From Rhizobium sp. ARZ01 (GTDB lineage Bacteria > Pseudomonadota > Alphaproteobacteria > Rhizobiales > Rhizobiaceae): a stretch of DNA of 64,000 nt. The stretch is from NCBI RefSeq assembly GCF_014851675.1, contig NZ_JACVAE010000002.1:620001-684000 (forward strand), given 5' to 3'. A program made the translations under genes and the position numbers. Within the stretch, counting starts at the first letter, position 1; the number at the start of each line of letters is the position of its first letter. Positions 46,196 to 55,217 of the stretch are shown in pieces. Under the pieces are notes generated by a model, which saw only the letters and a program-made list of their open reading frames with translations, made no database searches and had not been told where the DNA came from.

Positions 46196-46771
46196 ACCGC
46201 AAAGTCCGTGCTCATTGTTGGCATAATTCCGAACTGAGGCATCCGGCCAAAGACATCATCCCACCGCCTGAGTTCCTCGTAGATCAGGAAAGTTCTTTCC
46301 GATCAGCGAGTAAAGAAAACAAATCGCGGTAGCTGGCACGCCGAAAGGTGTAGTAAGCGCCGGTACGTCATAATGCTTTCGCCTTCGCGCACCGGCGTCT
46401 CGCACAAAGGTAGGCGTTGTATCGGGTTCGAATTGACTTGGGCCTTCGCCTCAGGGCGGCTCGCAGAAGACATTGTCGGCGCTTCCTATCCGATCGAGGG
46501 CTGCGATCTGCTGGCAAATAATCTATGCACCCGACCGCCAAACTGCGCTTTGCAACCCACGCGCGGCATCTCCGCGCGATTACCTGCCGCGTTCGGCAGT
46601 AGAGCGCGCAATCCAAGGGGCGTCCCTCATACGCGAGGCTGTCAGCCCCACCCGAAGGTAGTTCAAAAAGGTCAACTACCTATCCCCTTTGCCGACTGGA
46701 GACTTAAGGATCGCAGATCGTATGGTCGTGCCTCGAATTGCTCGCGGATGCGCATGGAGGCTGCCATTTCC
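46196..46771. other. 576-bp divergent intergenic region between the two sugar gene sets
   Basis: No convincing gene. It must hold promoters for the leftward acetamido-sugar operon and the rightward glycosyltransferase operon. A small inverted repeat, CGCGCGG-N5-CCGCGCG, is at 46560-46578. A GGGTTCGAATT string near 46424 recalls a tRNA T-loop, but no cloverleaf was found. Confidence 0.5.
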
Positions 46772-47995
46772 ATGAAGAATCACATCCTAATATTGGTTGA
46801 AAACCTGCCAGTTCCATTCGATCGCCGGGTCTGGCAGGAGGCGCAGGCTTTGCGCGAGGCCGGCTATGAGGTGTCGGTGATCTGCCCGAAAGGAAGGGGT
46901 CACGACAAGAACTACGAGGTCATCAACGGCGTCCACATTTATCGGCACCCGCTCAAGGAAGCCGTGTCGGCGGCCGGATACTTCGTCGAGTATTTCACCG
47001 CGCTGATACATCAGTTCCACCTATCACTCCGGGTCCGACGACGCCAAAAAATCGATGTCATCCAGGCATGCAACCCTCCGGACTTACTGTTCCTGGTGGC
47101 GCTCTTTCACAAGTTGCTGTTTGGAACCTACTTCGTATTCGACCACCACGATCTGAGCCCGGAACTCTATGTAAGCAAGTTTGGCCGCAAGGATCTGTTC
47201 TACAAACTCCTGGGCTTCTTCGAGCGACAGACATTTCGCTTGGCGGATGCAAGCATTGCAACGAATGAGACATTTCGCGACATAGCAGTCGCCCGAGGTG
47301 GCATGCCCCCGGATCGAGTCGTCGTAGTCAAAAGCTATCCCGAGGCCTCACGGTTCAAGCCGGCAGCGGCGGATGAATCAGTGGTGGCTGCCGGAAAACA
47401 CCTCATTGGCTACATCGGAATCATGGGAAAACAAGATGGTGTAGAAACTCTGGTTCGCGCCATCGCTGAGATTTTGCATGTGCGAAAGCGGGACGACATC
47501 AATTGCCTGATCATAGGCGACGGACCGGAACTCAACCGGCTGAAGACTATGACAGCCGAACTCGGGCTCGGCCGCCACCTGCAGTTTACCGGCTACCTGA
47601 GCGGTCCGCGCCTTTTGTCCCATCTGTCGGCGTTTGATGTCGGGATTATCCCAGATCCCCCTGGTGAACTGAACGACAAGCTCTCGATGAACAAAGTCTT
47701 CGAATACATGATGCTGGGTCTGCCCATTGTTCAGTTCAATCTACGCCAGGCAACGCGAGAAGCCGCCGGCGCGGCGTTGGTGGTGCACGAGCATTCTCCG
47801 GAGGCACTCGCGGATGGCATCCTCGCACTCATCGACGATCCGGAACGCCGCAGGCAAATGGGCGAGCTGGGGCGGACGGTGGCCGAACGCGAATTTCGAT
47901 GGACGGGCGAGGCCGGGCGTTACCTTGATGCCTATGGTTACCTGTTTAGTCGGAGGCCGAACGACATTGAAGAGCGACACTATTCCACATCCTAG
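46772..47995 (+). CDS. GT4-family glycosyltransferase
   Basis: 407 aa. GT-B fold: N-terminal ILILVENLPVPFDRRVWQEA, with acceptor domain to about 190, then the donor domain beginning with LIGYIGIMGKQDGVETLV, IIGDGPELNRLK and the C-terminal E-x7-E region in MNKVFEYMMLGLPIVQF. Transfers a sugar from an NDP donor to the growing lipid-linked unit in the cytoplasm. ATG 46772 follows GGAGG at 11 bases; in-frame ATG 46748 is possible, while the frame from 46373 is too long for the family. Confidence 0.93.
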   Translation: MKNHILILVENLPVPFDRRVWQEAQALREAGYEVSVICPKGRGHDKNYEVINGVHIYRHPLKEAVSAAGYFVEYFTALIHQFHLSLRVRRRQKIDVIQACNPPDLLFLVALFHKLLFGTYFVFDHHDLSPELYVSKFGRKDLFYKLLGFFERQTFRLADASIATNETFRDIAVARGGMPPDRVVVVKSYPEASRFKPAAADESVVAAGKHLIGYIGIMGKQDGVETLVRAIAEILHVRKRDDINCLIIGDGPELNRLKTMTAELGLGRHLQFTGYLSGPRLLSHLSAFDVGIIPDPPGELNDKLSMNKVFEYMMLGLPIVQFNLRQATREAAGAALVVHEHSPEALADGILALIDDPERRRQMGELGRTVAEREFRWTGEAGRYLDAYGYLFSRRPNDIEERHYSTS

Positions 47996-48106
47996 TCAGG
48001 GTGACTCACTAAGGCGGAGGCGTACCGTCAGACCCGAACCGGCAGCGGAACTCATTGCCACCGAACCTCACCCTGAACTGGTGGGCCCTTTACGGAGTCG
48101 AGGCGC

Positions 48107-49978
48107 ATGTGCGGAATAGCTGGATGGATCGGACCTGCAGCCAGTGATGCCACACTGCGCGCGATGACCGACATCATCCATCATCGGGGTCCGGATGGAG
48201 ATGGCCATGCCATGCTCCGACTTGGCGATGGGACCACCGCGGCTCTCGGCCACCGCCGCTTAGCCATCATTGATCTGACCACCGGCGATCAGCCAATGAA
48301 AAGCCATGATGGCCGCTTCACGGTCGTCTACAACGGCGAGATATATAACTACCTGGAGCTGCGGTCTGAACTCAAAGCCAAAGGGGCGGTACTGCGGACC
48401 CATTCCGACACCGAAGTGATTCTTGAAGCTTGGCGAGCTTGGGGCAAAGACAGCTTGGTCAAACTTCGCGGCATGTTCGCCTTTGCCCTGCATGACAACG
48501 GCGATAACTCCGTAGTCTTGGCGCGCGATCCCTTTGGCAAGAAGCCGCTTTTTTATGCCACTACACCCCTTCCCAATGGGCAGGGGCTTGTGTTCGGGTC
48601 CGAAGTGACCGCTCTTCTGGAACATCCCGCGATCAACGCCGAACTGGACGTTGACTCGCTGCATGATTTCCTGTGCTGGCGCTATGTCCCTGGCCCAAAT
48701 ACCTTTTTTCGAGGCATCCGAAAACTGGCGCCCGGTGGACTGATCACCTGGAAAGCCGGGCAATGGCGCGAGGAACGGTATTGGGTTGCGCCCGAGGCTC
48801 AGGGCGGCGGTCGTCTTCCAGTGCCCTCGGACCCAATCGCAGGCTTTCTGGAAGTGTTCGATGAGGCTGTGCGCTTGCGCTTGCGTGCTGACGTGCCCCT
48901 GGGGGCGTTTCTGTCCAGCGGGCTCGATTCTTCATCGATCGTCGCAACTTTGAAGCATCTCGGCGCCCCGGAAATCCGCACTTTTTCGGTTGGCTTTCGG
49001 GGCGATATGGATGCGGAACTACCCGCCGCCGCCGACACCGCCAGGCTTCTGGGCACCATCCATACCCCAATCGAACTCGAAACCGACGACATGGCTGATC
49101 TCTTGCCTATGCTCAGCCGCCACCGTGGTGCCCCGATGAGCGAGGTTGCGGATTTGCCAATCTATATGATGTCGGTGGAAGCGGCGCGCCATGTGAAGGT
49201 GGTGTTGTCAGGCGAAGGATCGGACGAACTGTTTGCTGGGTATCCCAAACATCTGGCCGAGGCACACCTGGGGCGCCTCGCGCCCTCAGGTATTATGTCC
49301 CTCTTGGGACGAGGGATACTGGCCGCCACCGCTATTGCCCCGAAAAGCGACCGACGCCTCAATATCGCAGGGCGTGCGTTGCGCGAGCGCCGATTTGAGG
49401 ACCGAATGGTGCGCTGGTTCGGCGCGATCACCCCGGCGGAACGCGCACAGATATGGACAGGGCCACCGGCCACACGCCAACCGGGGCAGGCGCCGTTTCA
49501 GTCGGCCAATGGCGCGTCACCGTTACGCCAAGTGCTGCATTTCGATCAAACCTCTTGGTTGCCGGACAACTTGCTGGAGCGCATGGATGCAATGACCATG
49601 GCCGCCTCAATTGAAGGGCGCGCGCCGTTCATGGACATCAGACTCGCAGAATACGCCTCGAGCCTGCCCGAGGAATGGCGCATCAAGGGCCGCACGACCA
49701 AGCGGATCGTGCGTGAAGCCCTGGCCCCCCGCCTCCCCGAAGCGGTATTGCGCCGCCCCAAGAACGGATTTCGCATGCCGGTCAGTGCTTGGTTTCGCGG
49801 GCAGCTGCGCGAACCATTCAATGAGATAGTGCTGGGCAGCGGCGCGATCACACGCGACTACCTTGACCCGGACGCCATCCGCCGCCTGATGTCAGATCAT
49901 AGCTCCGGCCGCCGAGACCACGCCAAGACGCTCTGGGCGCTGTTCGCGCTGGAAACCTTCCTGTGCGAATTTTTCTGA
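48107..49978 (+). CDS. Asparagine synthase-type glutamine amidotransferase
   Basis: 623 aa. Class II glutaminase domain with the nucleophile Cys2 (MCGIAGWIG), RLAIIDLTTGDQPM, YNGEIYNYLELR and SDTEVILEAW (about 1-210), then an ATP pyrophosphatase domain with SSGLDSS (about 269-275) and GEGSDELFAGY. Canonical AsnB makes asparagine. In O-antigen loci, homologues such as WbpS are thought to amidate uronic acids. Here it sits inside a glycosyltransferase run beside uronate-type sugar genes, so the second role is favoured but unproven. ATG 48107 is required for the N-terminal cysteine. Confidence 0.9.
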   Translation: MCGIAGWIGPAASDATLRAMTDIIHHRGPDGDGHAMLRLGDGTTAALGHRRLAIIDLTTGDQPMKSHDGRFTVVYNGEIYNYLELRSELKAKGAVLRTHSDTEVILEAWRAWGKDSLVKLRGMFAFALHDNGDNSVVLARDPFGKKPLFYATTPLPNGQGLVFGSEVTALLEHPAINAELDVDSLHDFLCWRYVPGPNTFFRGIRKLAPGGLITWKAGQWREERYWVAPEAQGGGRLPVPSDPIAGFLEVFDEAVRLRLRADVPLGAFLSSGLDSSSIVATLKHLGAPEIRTFSVGFRGDMDAELPAAADTARLLGTIHTPIELETDDMADLLPMLSRHRGAPMSEVADLPIYMMSVEAARHVKVVLSGEGSDELFAGYPKHLAEAHLGRLAPSGIMSLLGRGILAATAIAPKSDRRLNIAGRALRERRFEDRMVRWFGAITPAERAQIWTGPPATRQPGQAPFQSANGASPLRQVLHFDQTSWLPDNLLERMDAMTMAASIEGRAPFMDIRLAEYASSLPEEWRIKGRTTKRIVREALAPRLPEAVLRRPKNGFRMPVSAWFRGQLREPFNEIVLGSGAITRDYLDPDAIRRLMSDHSSGRRDHAKTLWALFALETFLCEFF

Positions 49979-49988
49979 GAGCTTAGCC

Positions 49989-50882
49989 ATGCTGATTTCA
50001 GTGATCATCCCACATTTCAACCAGGAAAATCAGCTTGTGGTCTGCCTTTCGTCGCTGCACGCGCAAAGAGGTGTTTCGGCAGCAATTGAGTTCATAGTGG
50101 TTGACAATGCTTCGCGCCGGATGCCGGAGGCAGTCTGCGCGGCTTGGCCCGATGTAACTTTGCTGTCCGAAACGACCCCCGGCCCCGGGCCTGCGCGCAA
50201 CGCCGGGGCGGCCGCGGCAAATGGCGACGTCCTGGCCTTCATTGATGCCGATTGCTATGCGCACCCGGATTGGCTGCATCATATCGAACAGGCGTTTACC
50301 AACCCAGACACCCAGATCCTCGGTGGCGAAGTGTTGGTGGGCTACGCGCATCCCTCCAAACACACCTTCCTCGAACCCTACGAGGCGATCTATTCCTACC
50401 GGAACAAAGAGCATATCGAAGAAGGCTTTTCCGGCACGGGAAATCTTGCCATGCATCCCGCCGTTCTGCGCCATGTCGGCCCCTTTGCCGGCATTGGCGT
50501 TGCCGAGGACCGCGATTGGGGACTTCGCTCCAAAGCACTTGGCTATCGAACAGAATATCTGGCCCAGATGATTGTCTATCATCCGGCACGCAAAAGTTTT
50601 TCCGAACTGACGCAAAAATGGGACCGCCATATCGCCCATGATTTTGAAGAGAAGATGCCTGGAACCTTGGGCATCGCCCGATGGATCGGCCGCACAATAG
50701 CCGTTTCCGGCTCACCGCTCTTCGAACTGCGTACAATCATGACCACACCGCGCGTGGCCGGATTGACGCAACGGATCACAGCCTTTGGCTGTCTTTGTGC
50801 CGTACGGATTTATCGCGGCTATGCGATGGCGCGCATCCTGCTGCGCGGGCCAGCGAGAGACCGAAGCGATTGGAACCGATGA
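49989..50882 (+). CDS. GT2-family glycosyltransferase
   Basis: 297 aa. GT-A fold: SVIIPHFNQENQLVVCLSSL, PGPARNAGAAAANGDVLAFI, and the DxD motif in IDADCYAHP (about 86-88). The acceptor part includes GVAEDRDWGLRSKALGYRTE with the ED catalytic base. A hydrophobic stretch near the C-terminus may touch the membrane. Ten bases after the amidotransferase gene, so same operon. Confidence 0.92.
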   Translation: MLISVIIPHFNQENQLVVCLSSLHAQRGVSAAIEFIVVDNASRRMPEAVCAAWPDVTLLSETTPGPGPARNAGAAAANGDVLAFIDADCYAHPDWLHHIEQAFTNPDTQILGGEVLVGYAHPSKHTFLEPYEAIYSYRNKEHIEEGFSGTGNLAMHPAVLRHVGPFAGIGVAEDRDWGLRSKALGYRTEYLAQMIVYHPARKSFSELTQKWDRHIAHDFEEKMPGTLGIARWIGRTIAVSGSPLFELRTIMTTPRVAGLTQRITAFGCLCAVRIYRGYAMARILLRGPARDRSDWNR

Positions 50883-50916
50883 GCACAACCACCCCATTTA
50901 CCCAAGGCAATCTGAC

Positions 50917-51918
50917 ATGACGCAGACACCCGCCTCCCCGGCCAACGCGCTACAGCGCCCCGATCTGTCCATCATCGTGGTCAGCTACAACACCGCTGAG
51001 ATGACGATCGCGGCCCTCCAATCGGTGCTCGACACCAGCGAAGGCGTCAATTTGGAATTGCTGGTCTGCGACAATGAAAGCCCGGATGGATCAGCCGACA
51101 TGATCGAAGCCGCCTTTGTCAACGAATTGGGCAAACGGGTGCACCTGGTTCGCTCGGGGGGAAATCTGGGCTTTGGCCGGGCGAACAATTTGATGGCCGA
51201 CATGGCGCGGGGACGACGCATCTTGCTCCTCAATCCCGATACCATCGTGTTGGCGAATGCGTTACAAAGCCTGCTCGCATTTGCCGAGCGCACGCCCTGG
51301 GCGCAGATCTGGGGTGGACGGACCTATGATGGTAAGCGCCAACTCGATCCCTCATCGATTTGGGCTCGAATGTCGGTCTGGTCGGTATTTTGTTATGCTT
51401 TCGGACTGCAGAAGATCTTTCCCCGTTCGGCGGTGTTCAACTCGGAAGCGTATGGTGGGTTTGACCGGCAAAGCGAACGCGAGGTCGACATCGTCTCCGG
51501 CTGCTATCTGCTAATCGATACCGATCTGTGGCATTTACTTGGCGGCTTCGACCCACGCTTCTACATGTATGCGGAAGAAGCCGACCTATGTCTGCGCGCA
51601 CGTGTTTTCGGGGCCAGACCCAGATTCACGCCAGCATCCGAGATCATTCACTTCGGAGGCGCGTCAGACCAGATCTACTCCGGCAAGATGGTAAAGCTGT
51701 TCGCTGGCAAGATGACGCTGGCTCAAAAGCATTGGCCCGCTTGGCAGTTGAGATTGGCGCGCGTTTTCATGGGCCTCGCCGTCTGGCTTCGAGCACGTGC
51801 CGTGCCGTTTCTCGGGATGCTGACCGGACGTGAACGCTGGAAAAAGGCTGGAGCAGAATGGCGCATTATCTGGCAGCGCCGCAAGGACTGGATGGATGGC
51901 TATCCAGACCCATCCTGA
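50917..51918 (+). CDS. GT2-family glycosyltransferase, WbbL/rhamnosyltransferase-like
   Basis: 333 aa. Pattern of the WbbL group: DLSIIVVSYNTAEMTIAALQ, SGGNLGFGRANNLMADMARG, LLLNPDTIV (metal-binding NPD at about 108-110), VSGCYLLID and GFDPRFYMYAEEADLCLRAR (ED motif). WbbL and related enzymes transfer rhamnose from dTDP-rhamnose, which fits the rml genes in this locus. ATG 50917 follows AAGGCAATCTGAC. Confidence 0.92.
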   Translation: MTQTPASPANALQRPDLSIIVVSYNTAEMTIAALQSVLDTSEGVNLELLVCDNESPDGSADMIEAAFVNELGKRVHLVRSGGNLGFGRANNLMADMARGRRILLLNPDTIVLANALQSLLAFAERTPWAQIWGGRTYDGKRQLDPSSIWARMSVWSVFCYAFGLQKIFPRSAVFNSEAYGGFDRQSEREVDIVSGCYLLIDTDLWHLLGGFDPRFYMYAEEADLCLRARVFGARPRFTPASEIIHFGGASDQIYSGKMVKLFAGKMTLAQKHWPAWQLRLARVFMGLAVWLRARAVPFLGMLTGRERWKKAGAEWRIIWQRRKDWMDGYPDPS

Positions 51919-51977
51919 ACCTTTGCGACCTGCCGATATTTGCGACCATCAAATCAACTCACAGGATTGGGACCGCG

Positions 51978-52784
51978 ATGATCAAGGGATGGGTGAAATC
52001 CAACGAAGCAATTTACCGAACAGCCAAGCTTTCACGGGATATCAGAGGTTTTCCGCTGCGAAGGTCCGGATCGTTAACAAGGATTGGAACGATCTGGAAA
52101 ATATATACCAAGACCATGTTGCCCCCCGTCCGGCTGTTCAACATATGCGACGCCGTTGAACACGTAAATCAGCGCGGGATACCTGGGGATTTGGTCGAGT
52201 GCGGGGTGTGGTCGGGCGGCTCAATAGCCTTGATGGCTCTTTGGGACATGCGATTTGAGACGGCCCGCCAATACCACGCGTTCGATAGCTTTGAAGGGTT
52301 GCCTCCTCCGACTCCCGCAGACAACGAGGTGTTTGAGAGCTTTATGGTTGATCGCCGCGAGCAGGGCGAGAAATTGCCAGGTACACTAACGTGGACGGGA
52401 ATTTGTCAGGGCGACGGAGCCGACACAGTGAGAGCGTTCTTTTCACGAGTTGGCATCCCACGAGAACGGGTAATTTTCCATGTGGGCTGGTTTCAAGATA
52501 CTGTTCCCGCTGCCAGCATACATTCCATCGCAGTCCTGCGCATTGACGGCGATTGGTACGATTCAACGAAAACTTGCCTTGATCATCTTTACGATTTTGT
52601 TTCCCCTGGAGGCATCATAATCATTGACGACTATGGTACCTTTTCGGGATGCAGGAGGGCGGTTGACGAGTTTCGCAAACAACGCAACATCAACACTCCT
52701 GTAGAGTATGTCGACTCCGAGTGCGTGCAATTTACGACGCCTAAAGATGGCCCCCCTAAAAAACGACCAACACCACCAGTGTAA
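51978..52784 (+). CDS. TylF/MycF-family O-methyltransferase
   Basis: 268 aa. Macrocin-O-methyltransferase family, SAM-dependent and metal-linked, methylating sugar hydroxyls. Landmarks: GIPGDLVECGVWSGGSIALM (motif I), HAFDSFEGLPPPTPAD, VLRIDGDWYDSTKTCLDHLY and GGIIIIDDYGTFSGCRRAVD (metal-binding DD). Start ATG 51978 is used; ATG 51858 would overlap the glycosyltransferase by 61 bases. Lower GC than its neighbours and a large non-coding stretch after it hint at separate acquisition. Likely methylates a sugar in the repeat unit. Confidence 0.88.
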   Translation: MIKGWVKSNEAIYRTAKLSRDIRGFPLRRSGSLTRIGTIWKIYTKTMLPPVRLFNICDAVEHVNQRGIPGDLVECGVWSGGSIALMALWDMRFETARQYHAFDSFEGLPPPTPADNEVFESFMVDRREQGEKLPGTLTWTGICQGDGADTVRAFFSRVGIPRERVIFHVGWFQDTVPAASIHSIAVLRIDGDWYDSTKTCLDHLYDFVSPGGIIIIDDYGTFSGCRRAVDEFRKQRNINTPVEYVDSECVQFTTPKDGPPKKRPTPPV

Positions 52785-53664
52785 TACTGACACCGTCCGG
52801 CGATGGATCGCACGGCTTTTCTGATTAGATCTATACTTACGGGCTTTCTGCCTCTGTGAGCGTTCAGCCTTGGCTTCGACGTCAATGCCGGTCGTTCTTC
52901 GCGCGCCACCCCTTAATGAGTTGAGTAAACGCAATGGCTCCAGAGCTGGGAGTTGTCGATGTCGCGATCCAGATCGACATTAGCGAACCAGAAGCGGTTA
53001 TGGGCGGTTAAACAGCTAATCGGCAACAAGGTGCCGACCTGAGCGTAACCCCGGAAATTCCAGCCTTGACTGGCCTAGAATCGGGGCGGGCGTCGACCGA
53101 CACTCGGAGATTTCGGTGAATAACCCGGATTTTGCCAACTTTTCAGGTATTGCAGAATTGACAGCATCAAAGTTAAAGGCAAGCATCTCAATATTGCTTG
53201 ATCAACATGCGTTACTTAATTTCATTATCAGTGAGTATTGCATGCCTTTGAACCGCACTCATCCCTTTAGGTGATGGAAGATTGAAGCATCGACGTCGCG
53301 CTTCGCCGCCGCGACGGAAAATCAAGCTAACATCAATCGAACGTTAGCAAATCGCGGCCCTCGTCACCCTCTCCAATAGACGTAGAATACTGATACTTTC
53401 GTACGAACTCTCGATCTCAAAGCGGTAGCTGGGGAAAGAGCGCGGCGCGCCTTGATTGCGCCCAGGAGGCAACAGCTGCGCTAGGCAAGAAGGTTATAAT
53501 GGGGTAAATAAGCTATGTCTCATACGAATTAAGCCATTCTTAAGACCGCGAATGACCGGCAAATATAGGGGCCTTTAAAGTACAGTTGGGGCTAGCACGC
53601 ACTTTCTATTGTGTCTCTGCAAGACAGGGGTATTTTGCGTGCGTTTGTAGGGAGTAACGCAGCT
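52785..53664. other. 880-bp non-coding region, AT-richer, with an inverted repeat
   Basis: No gene with a credible start and domain was found on either strand. It has an inverted repeat GCTAAC (53326-53331) / GTTAGC (53343-53348). The part before about 53100 resembles decayed coding sequence in the minus direction, but I could not assign a family. The right part must carry the promoter of the LuxR-type gene at 53665. Confidence 0.5.
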
Positions 53665-54465
53665 ATGACTTCGGCAATGATCTCAAATGGCAAGGAAATA
53701 GCAGGCAATCTCGACCACCGTATTGCAATCGGCGATTCCAGCACTTTGAACAAAAAATCGTTCGAGGAAGTACCCGTCGCAAGAGGCCGTTCACTCCTGA
53801 TCATCGACAACAGGGCGCTTGATCGCGAATGCCTCGCACAATGCATCTCGGCGCACAAGGTCGAGATGGACGTGGTCGCTTTCGGCTCGGTGGAAGAATG
53901 GAAGCGCAAGCGCCATGACTATCCACCGCCGGCCGCAATCTTGCTCAATGTAGGCGGAAGGAAGGTCGCAGAAGCGACAGTCACTGAAGAGATAAAAAAG
54001 CTCTCGACCGAGTTCGAGGCGCCAATAATTGTGCTTGCTGATAATGATGACCTCGCGCAGATCATGAAAGCCTTGGAATGCGGGGCGAAGGGATACATAC
54101 CTTCGTCTGTGAGTATCGATGTTTGCATCGAAGCAATTGCACTCTCGCTCGCTGGCGGCATTTTCGTCCCCGCCAGCAGCGTGTTCGCGATGCGCCAGGT
54201 GCTTGAGACCGGCGGCCCAGTTGCCCGTCCGCTCGCAGGCATGTTCACCGCTCGCCAGGCAGAAGTTGTCGAGGCGTTGCGGCGCGGGAAGGCAAACAAG
54301 ATTATCGCCTATGAGCTCAACTTGCGGGAAAGCACCGTCAAAGTTCACATCCGCAACATTATGAAAAAGGTTAAGGCAACCAACCGGACCGAGGTCGCCT
54401 ACAAGATCAACGATCTCCTGCCTGCCGAATTCACCTCCGATACCTCAAGTCGGCTGGAACATTGA
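53665..54465 (+). CDS. LuxR-type regulator with pseudo-receiver domain
   Basis: 266 aa. Receiver-like domain at about 40-165: RSLLIIDNRALDRECLAQ, then AAILLNVGG, where asparagine replaces the phospho-acceptor aspartate, and GAKGYIPSSVS keeping the conserved lysine. LuxR helix-turn-helix at about 195-260 (GMFTARQAEVVEALRRGKAN, RESTVKVHIRNIMKKVKA). It therefore cannot be phosphorylated in the normal way. ATG 53665 with GGGAG upstream; the start at 53611 lacks a site. Paralogue of the regulator at 34093 and next to exoY-like and exoP-like genes, so likely controls polysaccharide genes. Confidence 0.87.
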   Translation: MTSAMISNGKEIAGNLDHRIAIGDSSTLNKKSFEEVPVARGRSLLIIDNRALDRECLAQCISAHKVEMDVVAFGSVEEWKRKRHDYPPPAAILLNVGGRKVAEATVTEEIKKLSTEFEAPIIVLADNDDLAQIMKALECGAKGYIPSSVSIDVCIEAIALSLAGGIFVPASSVFAMRQVLETGGPVARPLAGMFTARQAEVVEALRRGKANKIIAYELNLRESTVKVHIRNIMKKVKATNRTEVAYKINDLLPAEFTSDTSSRLEH

Positions 54466-54492
54466 GAGGAAGTTCCTCGCTTAAAAGCAGAA

Positions 54493-54524
54493 CCAGGCTC
54501 CGCATTCGGGGCCTGGATTTTTTC
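54493..54524 (+). terminator. Intrinsic terminator after the LuxR-type gene
   Basis: Stem CCAGGC (54493-54498) / GCCTGG (54511-54516), with inner CCG/CGG pairing, followed by ATTTTTTC. Twenty-seven bases after the stop codon; the converging exoY-like gene ends at 54543. Confidence 0.85.
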
Positions 54525-54542
54525 GTTTATCGGCGCCCTTTT

Positions 54543-55217
54543 TTACATACCGGTCCCCTTGAAGACGACGATCGGTGTTTTCGACAGGATCCAAAGATCC
54601 GTACCGAGTGACATCATTCCGAAGTAACGGGTATCGTGCATCGCACGCTCCGCGAAGGTGCAGCCATTCCGCTCGCTGATCTGCCACAGACCTGTCAAAC
54701 CGGGCCGCATCTTAAAGTAAGCGGTGCCGGGGTACTGTGCACGCTGATCAGGCAGCATCGGGCGAGGGCCGACCAGACTCATGTCGCCGCGAAGGACGTT
54801 CCAGAATTGTGGCAATTCGTCGAGCGAGTATTTGCGCAGAAATTTGCCCAAACGCGTTATACGCGGATCGTCCTTCAGCTTCTGCGTGCTCTCCCATTCG
54901 AGGCGCACCGCAGCATCGCTCGCCAAATGTGCCTGCAACTGCTCGCTGGCTCGAGGCACCATCGTCCGAAGCTTCCACAGTTGGAACGCCCTGCCGTCCT
55001 TACCAACGCGTGGCTGGCAAAAAAACGCAGCTTCGCCGTCCAATCGGACCAACAAAGCGAGTAAACCGACCACAGGCAGAACGAGCGGCGCGATTGCCAG
55101 CGTAAAGAGAATATCGAATAGGCGTTTCGATACGGGATAGATCGATCGCGAGCCAAGTACTGCGTCATGTAATACTGGCTGGCTTGCAAGCGAATAGGGC
55201 AGGTGGTCTTTCGACAT
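54543..55217 (-). CDS. exoY: Undecaprenyl-phosphate sugar-1-phosphate transferase (priming enzyme), ExoY-like
   Basis: 224 aa, as ExoY of Sinorhizobium (226). Bacterial sugar transferase family: one membrane segment at about 34-57 (LFDILFTLAIAPLVLPVVG), then the catalytic domain with LWKLRTM, KLKDDPRITRLGKFLRKYSL, DELPQFWNVLRGDMSLVGPR and RPGLTGLWQIS. Starts the repeat unit by placing a hexose-1-phosphate on undecaprenyl phosphate. ATG 55217 follows GGAGGCTGTA. Divergent from the chain-length gene across 502 bp. Which sugar it transfers cannot be told from sequence. Confidence 0.92.
   Translation of the reverse strand: MSKDHLPYSLASQPVLHDAVLGSRSIYPVSKRLFDILFTLAIAPLVLPVVGLLALLVRLDGEAAFFCQPRVGKDGRAFQLWKLRTMVPRASEQLQAHLASDAAVRLEWESTQKLKDDPRITRLGKFLRKYSLDELPQFWNVLRGDMSLVGPRPMLPDQRAQYPGTAYFKMRPGLTGLWQISERNGCTFAERAMHDTRYFGMMSLGTDLWILSKTPIVVFKGTGM

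Noticed and set aside
46424..46434. GGGTTCGAATT string resembling a tRNA T-loop
   Set aside because: No acceptor or anticodon stems could be folded around it.
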